From Melastoma dodecandrum (lineage: Eukaryota > Streptophyta > Magnoliopsida > Myrtales > Melastomataceae), in NCBI GenBank assembly GCA_029817715.1, contig JARUPY010000599.1, positions 1 through 64,000 on the forward strand: a DNA stretch of 64,000 nt. The letters run 5' to 3'. This document shows, piece after piece, positions 57,302-64,000 of this stretch (within the stretch, counting starts at the first letter, position 1; each line of letters starts with the position of its first letter). The position numbers and the translations under genes are program-made. Under the pieces are notes generated by a model that saw only the letters and a list, made by a program, of their open reading frames with translations, made no database searches and had not been told where the DNA came from.

Positions 57302-58014
57302 CGGAGGGTCTTCCTCCGCTGGACGAACGCGGCGTCCACGAGCCGGAACACGGCCAGCCGCAGAATCTCGTCGCCGGGCGGCGTCGCCCGCTCGAACCGG
57401 ACGAGCACCGAGTCGACGTTCGGGACCGGCCAGAAGACGCCGCGCGGCACCGTGCCCGCCAGCGCGAACGGGCCGTACCAGGCGGCCTTGACGCTCGGGG
57501 CGCCGTAGACCTTCGAGCCGGGCCCGGCGGCGAGCCGCTCGCCCACCTCCGCCTGCACCATCACGACGCCGGCGTCGAGCGACGGCACGGCGGCGAGCAG
57601 GCGCAGCAGGATCGGGACGGCGACGTTGTAAGGCAGGTTCGCGACGAGGCGGCGGGGCTCCCCCGGGATCGCGACCCGGATCGCGTCGCCGGTGACGACC
57701 GTGAGGCGTCCGGCGGCGTCGGGGAGCCGCTCGGCGGCGGTGCAGGGGAGCGCCGCGGCGAGCCGATCGTCGATCTCGACGGCGGTGACGGGGGCGCCGG
57801 TCTCGAGCAGCCCGAGGGTCAGCGACCCGAGCCCCGGCCCGACCTCCAGCACGGCCGCGCCGTCGTCGACGCGCCCGATCCGAACGATGCGCCGCACCGT
57901 GTTCGCGTCGTGGACAAAGTTCTGCCCGAGCGACTTCGTCGGCGAGACGCCCAGCCGCTCGGCGAGCCGGCGGACGTCCGCGGCGCCGAGCAGCCCGCCG
58001 CGGTCAGCATCCAT
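57166..58014 (-). CDS. rsmA: 16S rRNA (adenine1518/1519-N6)-dimethyltransferase
   Basis: KsgA dimethylates two adenines in helix 45 of 16S rRNA. 282 residues, intact. [16 protein letters not shown], the SAM motif [35 protein letters not shown], the catalytic [28 protein letters not shown] and [14 protein letters not shown] are all present. The ATG at 58,014 is 7 bases after TACGCT on the minus strand, suggesting a leaderless message. Confidence 0.97.
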   Translation of the reverse strand: MDADRGGLLGAADVRRLAERLGVSPTKSLGQNFVHDANTVRRIVRIGRVDDGAAVLEVGPGLGSLTLGLLETGAPVTAVEIDDRLAAALPCTAAERLPDAAGRLTVVTGDAIRVAIPGEPRRLVANLPYNVAVPILLRLLAAVPSLDAGVVMVQAEVGERLAAGPGSKVYGAPSVKAAWYGPFALAGTVPRGVFWPVPNVDSVLVRFERATPPGDEILRLAVFRLVDAAFVQRRKTLRQSLAPVLGGASAAAEVLERAAVDPGLRGERLDVGRFVAIARASS

Positions 58015-58137
58015 CCGCGCGAGCGTAGTGCGATCGGGCGCGGAACCCCGACCCGAGCGCGAGGGATACCCTGCAGACCACCGGCCCCGAGTGTTTCGGT
58101 GCCGGTGATCCACCTGCTCACGACCCGGGAGGCGACC

Positions 58138-59142
58138 GTGTCCACGGGGTCGGCCGTTCCCAGGGCCGCGTCGATCCGCGACGTGGCCCGGGCCGCGGGC
58201 GTCTCGCACCAGACGGTGTCCCGCGTCCTGAACGAGCACCCGAGCGTGCTGCCCGCGACGCGGGCGAAGGTCCTGGCGGCCATGGCCGACCTGCAGTACC
58301 GCCCGAGCGCCGCGGCGCGGGCGCTCAGCACCAGCCGGTCGAAGACGATCGGCGTGCTCGCGTCGGGTCGCGCGCACTACGGGCCCGCGCTCAGCATCCT
58401 CGCGATCGAGGAGGCCGCCCGCGAGCGCGGCTTCTCGGTCACCTCCTCGTCCGTCGCCGAGCCCGACGAGCGGTCGCTGCAGGCCGCCGTCGCCAACCTC
58501 ATCGACCGGGACATCGAGGCGCTCGTCGTCATCGCGCCCCAGCAGCGCGTGTTCGACACGGTCGCGAGCCTCGCGCCGTCCATCCCGTGCATCACGATGC
58601 GCGCGGCGGGCACCGGGGACGCAGCCCTGCTCCGCGGTGACGAGATCGCGGGCGCCCGGCTCGCGACGCGCCACCTCCTGCTGCTCGGCCACACCCGCAT
58701 CGGCCACATCGCGGGCCCGCCGGACTGGGTGGAGGCGGAGGCGCGCATGCAGGGCTGCGTGGAGGAGCTGGCGGACCGCGGGCTCGAGCTCGCCGCATGG
58801 GCGCAGGGCGACTGGACCGCGGACTCGGGGTACGAGCTGGGGCATCAGCTGCTGCGGCGCCCCGAGGCCACCGCGTGGTTCTGCAGCAGCGACGCGATGG
58901 CGATCGGCTTCATGCACGCGGCGCGGGACCTGCGGCGCGACGTGCCGGGCGACATCTCCGTCGTCGGGTACGACGACGTGCCGGAGGCGGCGCACGTCTG
59001 GCCGCCGCTCACGACCGTCCGCCAGGACTTCGCGGAGATGGGTCGCCGGTGCATCGCGGTGCTGCTCGGCCTCGAGCGCCCCGCGGAGCGGATCGTCCCG
59101 CACCTCGTGATCCGCGTCTCGACGGCGAACCCCGTGCGCTGA
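58138..59142 (+). CDS. LacI-family transcriptional regulator
   Basis: 334 residues, intact. The GTG at 58,138 has GGGAGG 5 bases before it. The DNA-binding domain is [53 protein letters not shown], with the hinge [12 protein letters not shown]. The sugar-binding half includes [54 protein letters not shown] and [26 protein letters not shown]. It lies beside a xylose-type importer and an alpha-xylosidase and is their likely repressor. Confidence 0.93.
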   Translation: MSTGSAVPRAASIRDVARAAGVSHQTVSRVLNEHPSVLPATRAKVLAAMADLQYRPSAAARALSTSRSKTIGVLASGRAHYGPALSILAIEEAARERGFSVTSSSVAEPDERSLQAAVANLIDRDIEALVVIAPQQRVFDTVASLAPSIPCITMRAAGTGDAALLRGDEIAGARLATRHLLLLGHTRIGHIAGPPDWVEAEARMQGCVEELADRGLELAAWAQGDWTADSGYELGHQLLRRPEATAWFCSSDAMAIGFMHAARDLRRDVPGDISVVGYDDVPEAAHVWPPLTTVRQDFAEMGRRCIAVLLGLERPAERIVPHLVIRVSTANPVR

Positions 59143-59146
59143 CGCT

Positions 59147-59199
59147 CCCGCTTTGAAGGAGTTTCTGGCCTCCGGCGCAGAAACTCCTTCAAAACGGGA
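59147..59199. repeat. Hairpin family B, copy 3
   Basis: TCCCG-CTTTGAAGGAGTTTCTG and CAGAAACTCCTTCAAAACGGGA form a 15-bp or longer stem with a CCTCCGG loop region. It sits at the convergent junction between the LacI gene and the importer permease and resembles copies at 13,199 and 14,028. Confidence 0.85.
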
Positions 59200-59202
59200 T
59201 GG

Positions 59203-60503
59203 TCAGACGCGGGCGAGCGAGGCGCCGGCGCGCTTCCGGGACAGCGCGTCCACGGTCGCGGCGAGCACCAGCACGCCGCCGGTGATGAGCAGGTTCACGC
59301 CGCCTGGGAGGGCGAGCAGGCCGAGCCCGTTCGTGATCGCCGTGATCACGAGCGCGCCGACCAGTCCCTGCACGAGGCGTCCGCGGCCGCCGAAGAGGCT
59401 GACGCCGCCGACGACCGCCGCCGCGACGCCGTTCAGCACGTCCGTCTGGCCGAAGCTCGACCCGACGACGCCGACCTGGCTGGCCTGGAAGAGGCCGGAC
59501 ACGATCGCGAGGGCCGAGCAGAGCACGAACGCCGAGATGCGGATCGCGGCGACGTTGATGCCGGCGCGGCGCGCGGCCTCCGGATTCCCGCCGACCGCGT
59601 ACAGGTGGATGCCCCACCGGGTGCGGTCGAGCACCTGCGTGCCGATCCAGAGCAGCGCGACGACGATCGGGACGACGATCGGGATGCCCTGGATCGGGAA
59701 GAGCGCGTTCTGCCCGCGGTTCAGGTTGAGCAGGAACACCCCGATGCCGGACAGCACCGCGATGACGGCCACCCGGGTGACGAGGAGCCCGACGCTGCGC
59801 ACGGGCACGCCCGCACGGATCCGGCGGCCGCGGTCGTAGAACGCGGTGCCGAGCGTGACGAGCACGGCGATCACCCAGAGGACCCAGCCGCCGACGGCGG
59901 GATGTTGCTGTTCTCGATCGCCGTCACCGCCGGCTCCGTGACCCGGTAGGTGTTGCCGTCGCCGAGCAGCACCAGCTGCAGGCCCTGGAAGCCGAGGAAC
60001 AGGCCCAGGGTGACGACGAACGACGGGATGCCGACCTTCGCGACGAAGTAGCCGATGAAGAGGCCGATCACGATGCCGACCGCGAGCGAGACGGCGAACG
60101 CGAGGATCCAGTTGACGTGCATGCCGTTGTTCAGCTGGACGAACACCGCCATGCCGACACCGGCGGTGACGCCGGCGGACAGGTCGATCTCCGCGATCAG
60201 GATCACGAACACGAGCGCGACCGCCAGGACGCCGAGGAACGCGGTCTGCGTGAGCAGGTTCGCGACGTTCGGCAGGCTGAGGAAGTCGGGGCTCAGGATC
60301 TGGAACAGGATGCAGAGCACGACGAACCCGCCGAGCGCCGGGAGCATGCCCATCTCGCCGGAGCGGACGCGGGCGATGTAGGCGCGGAACTGGTCGGCGG
60401 CGGTGCCCTCGTAGCCGGTGGCGATACCGGGCGGGGTCGCGCCGCCGGCGGGATCGATCTTGGCCTGGAGGCTCGTGTCGACCCCCTTCTGCTCGGTCGT
60501 CAT
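59203..60503 (-). CDS. Xylose-type sugar ABC transporter permease, one frameshift
   Basis: XylH/RbsC-type permease of about 433 residues. The ATG at 60,503 overlaps the ATPase stop. N-terminal half: LGGFVVLCILFQILSPDFLSLPNVANLLTQ, VFVILIAEIDLSAGVTAGVG (family signature) and GIPSFVVTLGLFLGFQGLQLVLLG with NTYRVTEPAVTAI. After a frame change near 59,900: VIAVLVTLGTAFYDRGRR, GIPIVVPIVVALLWIGTQVL, AVGGNPEAARRAGINVAAIR (EAA loop) and TNGLGLLALPGGVNLLITGGVL. The loop and length match the long XylH subgroup. Confidence 0.9.
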
Positions 60504-61264
60504 CGACCCGCTCCTTCGAGGTTCGGCGTGAAGGTCTTCGCGCCGGTGATGTAGCCGACGACGTCGTCGCGGTTCGTGTCCTTCGTCTCCACCTCGGCGA
60601 CCATCGTCCCCAGGTACAGCACGTTGATGTGGTCCGCGACCGAGAACACGTCCGCGAGGTTGTGGCTGATGATGAGTACGCCGACGCCCTGCTCCGCGAG
60701 GCGACGGACCAGGAGGAGCACCTGCTCGGTCTGGGCGACGCCGAGCGCCGCGGTCGGCTCGTCGAGGATGACGACCCTCGCCTGCTGGAGCACGGCGCGG
60801 GCGATCGCGACCGTCTGGCGCTGGCCGCCGGACAGCGAGGAGACCTTCTGCCGCACGGACTTCATCGTCCGGACGGACAGCGAGCCGAGCGTCGAGGACG
60901 CCTGCTTCTCCATCTCGCCGTTGCTGAGGGTGCCCTGGTGGGTCTCCTCGCGGCCGAGGAAGATGTTGGCGACGACGTCGAGGTTCTCGCAGAGGGCGAG
61001 GTCCTGGTAGACGACCTCGATGCCGAGCTTCGAGGCCTGGGTCGGACTGGTCAGATGGGCGGGCTCGCCGCCGATCAGCACCTCCCCTGTGTCGTAGGGC
61101 TGCACGCCGGCCAGCACCTTGACGAGCGTCGACTTGCCGGCGCCGTTGTCGCCGACGAGGGCGCTGACCTGTCCGGGGTAGACCTTGAGGTTCACCCCCT
61201 TGAGCACCTCGACGGGCCCGAAGCCCTTCCGGATGTCCTTGAGTTCGATGTACGGGGCGACCAT
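60500..61264 (-). CDS. Sugar ABC transporter ATPase, single-domain
   Basis: 254 residues, intact. One ABC domain: IELKDIRKGFGPVEVLKGVNL, Walker A LVGDNGAGKSTLVKVLAG, signature VSSLSGGQRQTVAIARAVL, Walker B VVILDEPTAALG and H-loop LIISHNLADVF. This is half the length of RbsA/XylG and like FrcA-type ATPases, so it probably acts as a homodimer. The start is the ATG at 61,264 with GGAGGGGG upstream. It lies between the binding-protein and permease genes. Confidence 0.92.
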   Translation of the reverse strand: MVAPYIELKDIRKGFGPVEVLKGVNLKVYPGQVSALVGDNGAGKSTLVKVLAGVQPYDTGEVLIGGEPAHLTSPTQASKLGIEVVYQDLALCENLDVVANIFLGREETHQGTLSNGEMEKQASSTLGSLSVRTMKSVRQKVSSLSGGQRQTVAIARAVLQQARVVILDEPTAALGVAQTEQVLLLVRRLAEQGVGVLIISHNLADVFSVADHINVLYLGTMVAEVETKDTNRDDVVGYITGAKTFTPNLEGAGR

Positions 61265-61378
61265 GCCCCCTCCTTCTTCGGATCGCTTCGAGCAGGGCCC
61301 GCTCACGGTGGAGCGGGGACCGGCCGGCGGGTCCGGAGCGCGGCGCGCTCCGGACCCGCCGGTGGTGTCAGGCGGCGA

Positions 61379-62434
61379 TCAGCTGATGCCGGCCTTCGTG
61401 CAGGCGGCAGCGACGTTGCCGGCGCACACCGTGGAGACGACCGCGTTGCCGTCGTCGAACACCTGCTTCATGTTGTCGGCCTTGACCAGGATCGGCGTCT
61501 CGAGGAACGCCGGCACGCCGTCCTGCGTGGTCGGGGCGGAGGGCTTCTTGCCGTTCAGCAGCGAGATGGCGACGTCCGACGCCTGCTTCGCCTCGAGCTG
61601 GTACGGCTTGTAGACCGTGCCGTACTGCTTGCCGAGCAGGATGTTCTGCAGACCCGCGACGGACGCGTCCTGACCGGAGGTCGGGACGGTCTTGTTGTAC
61701 TTGTTCAGCACCGTGATGACGGCCGCGTTGTTCGCGTCGTTCGCGGTCCAGACGGCGTCGATGTTGCCCTTGAGGGTCGTGTACGCCTGCTGGAACTCGG
61801 TGCCCGACTTCGTCGCGTCCCAGGTGCCGGCCGGGGAGAGCGCGCACTTGATGCCCGCCGCGGTCATGATCTTCAGCGCGCCGTTCTTGAAGTACGCCGC
61901 GTTGCCGTCGGTCGGGTCGCCGGACATGCAGACGACGCTCGCCGTCTTCGGGTCCTTCTTCGCCGCCGCGAGGCCGTCGACGACCATCTGGCCCTCGAGC
62001 TCGCCGACCTTCTCGTTGTCGAACGAGACGTAGTAGTCGGCGCCCTTGATCGGACGGTCGTACGCGATGACCGGCACACCGGCGGTGTGGGCCTTCGCGA
62101 GCACCGTCGCGCCGACGCCGTTCAGGTCGACGAGCAGCATCACGCCGCAGCCCTTCGTGAGCTGGGCCTGCGCGATGGACGTGTACTTCGTGGTGCTGTT
62201 CTGCGCGTTCTGGATGTTCGCGTTGAAGCCGGCCGCCGTGAGGGCCTTGTTCAGCGCGGGACGGTCGCCGCTCTCCCAGCGGGGCGAGGACTCGGTGTCC
62301 GGGAGGATGACGCAGGCGGTCTTCTTCGCCGCCGCGGCGGAGGAGGTCCCGGGGCTGCTGGTGCCGGAACACCCGGTGAGGGTGAGGGTCACGGCCGCGG
62401 CAACGGCCGCGAGGCCGACGATGGTGCTCTTCAA
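61379..62434 (-). CDS. Xylose-type substrate-binding lipoprotein
   Basis: About 351 residues, intact. I choose the TTG at 62,434 because it begins a proper lipoprotein signal (LKSTIVGLAAVAAAVTLTL, lipobox LTGCSG). The frame stays open further upstream, but that would overlap the divergent gene. The mature protein reads TACVILPDTESSPRWESGDR, MLLVDLNGVGATVLAKAH, VPVIAYDRPIKGADYYVSFDN, IDAVWTANDANNAAVITVL and TVYKPYQLEAKQASDVAISLL, close to XylF/ChvE-type proteins. A sugar ligand, probably xylose or a xylo-oligomer, is inferred from the alpha-xylosidase next door. Confidence 0.9.
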   Translation of the reverse strand: MKSTIVGLAAVAAAVTLTLTGCSGTSSPGTSSAAAAKKTACVILPDTESSPRWESGDRPALNKALTAAGFNANIQNAQNSTTKYTSIAQAQLTKGCGVMLLVDLNGVGATVLAKAHTAGVPVIAYDRPIKGADYYVSFDNEKVGELEGQMVVDGLAAAKKDPKTASVVCMSGDPTDGNAAYFKNGALKIMTAAGIKCALSPAGTWDATKSGTEFQQAYTTLKGNIDAVWTANDANNAAVITVLNKYNKTVPTSGQDASVAGLQNILLGKQYGTVYKPYQLEAKQASDVAISLLNGKKPSAPTTQDGVPAFLETPILVKADNMKQVFDDGNAVVSTVCAGNVAAACTKAGIS

Positions 62435-62528
62435 GGCTTCGTTACCTTTCTGGAGGGGCGGAGGCGCAGGCCTCCGGATCCTCGTCATCGAGGAACTCGC
62501 AGACTGTACCCAGGTCAAGGGACGTCGG

Positions 62529-62544
62529 ATGTGACCCGTCACAT
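62529..62544. promoter_or_regulatory. Palindrome in the divergent xylose/xyloside promoter
   Basis: ATGTGAC-CC-GTCACAT with perfect 7-bp arms, between the binding-protein start (minus) and the xylosidase start (plus). GATAAC at 62,552 could be a -10 for the plus gene. It could bind the LacI regulator or a CRP-like protein; the spacing of 4 between TGTGA and TCACA is shorter than the classical CRP site. Confidence 0.6.
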
Positions 62545-62585
62545 AACGATGCGATAACAACAAAGTCGCAAGGAGGCGGCACGAC

Positions 62586-64000
62586 GTGCGATTCACCGAT
62601 GGCTTCTGGTTGACCCGGCCCGGGGTGCAGGCGTATTTCGCTCGGGAGGCATATGACCTCGCGGCCACCGACGACGCGCTCGTCGTCACCGCTCCGACGA
62701 AGGAGATCACCGGCCGGGGCGACACCCTGAACCTGCCGGTGCTGACCGTCACCGTCGCCCCGCACCTGCCGGGCGTCGTGCGGGTCCGCATCGAGCACCA
62801 CACCGGCGGAGGCGAGCCGCTGCGGTTCGCGACCGCCGAGCCGAGCGGCGGGACGGTCGCCGTGGACGGCAGCGGCGCGGGGGTCGTGTCGAGCGGCGAC
62901 CTCACGGCCCGCGTGACCCCGGGTGCTCCCTGGAACCTCGAGTTCGCCGCCGGCGACCGGACGCTCACGCGCAGCGGGCACCGGTCCGAGGCCTGGATCC
63001 GACTGGCGCCGGGCGCCGAGGTCGACGCGCCCCCGGTCGGCCTGCCGCTCGGCGGCAGCTACGTCCACGAGCAGCTCGAGCTCGGCATCGGCACGCACGT
63101 CTACGGGCTCGGCGAGCGCTTCGGACCGCTGGTGAAGAACGGCCAGACGGTGGAGATCTGGAACGCCGACGGCGGCACCTCGAGCGAGCAGGCCTACAAG
63201 AGCATCCCGTTCCTGCTGACGGATGCCGGTTACGGCATATTCGTCAACGAGCCGGGCCACGTCTCGTTCGAGGTCGGCTCGGAGTCGGTCCAGCGGGTGC
63301 AGTTCTCGGTCGAGGGCGAGTCCCTGGAGTACTTCGTGATCGCCGGCGAGACGCCCGCGGCGATCCTCGAGCGCTACACGGCGCTGACCGGCCGGCCCGC
63401 CGACGTCCCGGCCTGGAGCTACGGCACCTGGCTGTCGACGAGCTTCACGACCGACTACGACGAGCCCACCGTCACGTCGTTCCTCGACGGGATGCGCGAC
63501 CGGGACCTGCCGCTCTCCGTGTTCCATTTCGACTGCTCGTGGATGCGCGAGTTCCAGTGGACGGACTTCGTCTGGGACGAGCGGGTCTTCCCGGACCCGG
63601 ACGGGATGCTCCAGCGGCTGCACGACCGCGGGCTCAGGGTGTCGGTCTGGATCAACTCCTACATCGCGCAGAAGTCGCCCCTGTTCGCCGAGGCCGCCGC
63701 CGCGGGGCACCTCCTCCGGCGCCCGGACGGGTCCGTCTGGCAGTGGGACCTCTGGCAGGCCGGCATGGGCGTCGTCGACTTCACGAGCGACGCCGCCGTC
63801 GCCTGGTTCCAGGACAAGCTGCGCGTGCTGCTCCGGCAGGGCGTCGACGCGATCAAGACCGACTTCGGGGAACGGATCCCGCTCGACGTCGTCTATGCGG
63901 ACGGCTCGGACCCGCGCCGGATGCACAACCTCTACACGGAGCGGTACAACGCGGCCGTGCACGCGGTGCTCGAGGAGGAGCGGCCCGGTGAGGCAGTGCT
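62586..64000 (+). CDS. GH31 alpha-xylosidase, 3' end outside window
   Basis: Releases alpha-linked xylose from xyloglucan-type oligosaccharides; cytosolic as no signal is seen. The GTG at 62,586 has AAGGAGG 10 bases before it and gives VRFTDGFWLTRPGVQAYF. The N-terminal beta domain includes THVYGLGERFGPLVKNGQTVEIWNAD and YKSIPFLLTDAGYGIFVN. The barrel has PAWSYGTWLSTSFTTDYDE, VFHFDCSWMREFQWTDFVWD and GVDAIKTDFGERIP, where the Asp of KTDFGE is the YicI-type nucleophile. 471 residues are present, to about the middle of the barrel of a protein normally near 750. No frameshift in this part. Confidence 0.93.
   Translation, partial: MRFTDGFWLTRPGVQAYFAREAYDLAATDDALVVTAPTKEITGRGDTLNLPVLTVTVAPHLPGVVRVRIEHHTGGGEPLRFATAEPSGGTVAVDGSGAGVVSSGDLTARVTPGAPWNLEFAAGDRTLTRSGHRSEAWIRLAPGAEVDAPPVGLPLGGSYVHEQLELGIGTHVYGLGERFGPLVKNGQTVEIWNADGGTSSEQAYKSIPFLLTDAGYGIFVNEPGHVSFEVGSESVQRVQFSVEGESLEYFVIAGETPAAILERYTALTGRPADVPAWSYGTWLSTSFTTDYDEPTVTSFLDGMRDRDLPLSVFHFDCSWMREFQWTDFVWDERVFPDPDGMLQRLHDRGLRVSVWINSYIAQKSPLFAEAAAAGHLLRRPDGSVWQWDLWQAGMGVVDFTSDAAVAWFQDKLRVLLRQGVDAIKTDFGERIPLDVVYADGSDPRRMHNLYTERYNAAVHAVLEEERPGEAV

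Noticed and set aside
8116..59199. The repeated hairpin arms as a CRISPR array
   Set aside because: The repeats are inverted pairs scattered over 50 kb, not direct repeats with regular spacers, and there are no cas genes.
61379..62968. An N-terminal extension of the xylose-binding protein up to 62,968
   Set aside because: It would cover the divergent promoter and the start of the alpha-xylosidase, and it would bury the lipoprotein signal inside the protein.

Overview
The window is high-GC actinobacterial DNA, most likely from Microbacteriaceae. The signs are GTG and TTG starts, many start codons placed 6 to 8 bases after a -10-like hexamer (leaderless transcripts), an rsmA-ispE-ABC-F run, and a tRNA-Gln-glmU-prs run. 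Genes are dense, and adjacent genes often overlap by 4 bases (ATGA or GTGA).

Layout. (1) About 1-7.4 kb, minus strand: an ABC importer (binding protein, ATPase, permease) followed by mtnK and mtnA, read as uptake and salvage of 5-methylthioribose. (2) 7.6-11.4 kb: gluconokinase, a 2-hydroxyacid dehydrogenase, a small membrane protein and 6-phosphogluconate dehydrogenase. (3) 11.6-16.5 kb: an ECF sigma factor with a membrane-anchored partner, an SDR, a luciferase-like oxidoreductase and an unknown membrane protein. (4) 16.5-19.3 kb: a copper module (csoR, a CopZ-like chaperone, copA) with a visible CsoR operator. (5) 19.3-27.5 kb: a META-type lipoprotein, a SWIM/SNF2 helicase, a three-gene YbjQ-like operon and gabT. 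(6) 27.5-44 kb: two IS30-family elements around a two-component system, an amidase, a MetE-like protein, a PadR regulator, rtcB with an unusual leader, an SDR/TetR divergent pair, a lipoprotein and glgX. (7) 44-59 kb: small membrane proteins, a CoA-transferase, prs, glmU, tRNA-Gln, an amino-acid permease, a glycosyltransferase-like protein, ABC-F, an mtnP homologue, a methyltransferase-like protein, ispE, a PRC/DUF2382 protein and rsmA. (8) 58-64 kb: a LacI regulator, a xylose-type ABC importer and an alpha-xylosidase cut by the window end.

Two features run through the window. First, many genes are broken by single-base frameshifts, often several per gene. Three patches (about 1-1,800, 4,720-5,400 and 37,080-37,260) are scrambled so that one protein's motifs appear in all three frames. 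Housekeeping genes such as gnd are affected too, so I read these as consensus errors rather than biology, and I annotate the interrupted genes at their full extent. Second, long hairpins with conserved arms recur at gene ends. Several fall into families with repeated arm sequences, and both IS30 elements sit inside such hairpins. This hairpin system is the most interesting signal in the window. No rRNA, CRISPR array, prophage or antibiotic cluster was seen.
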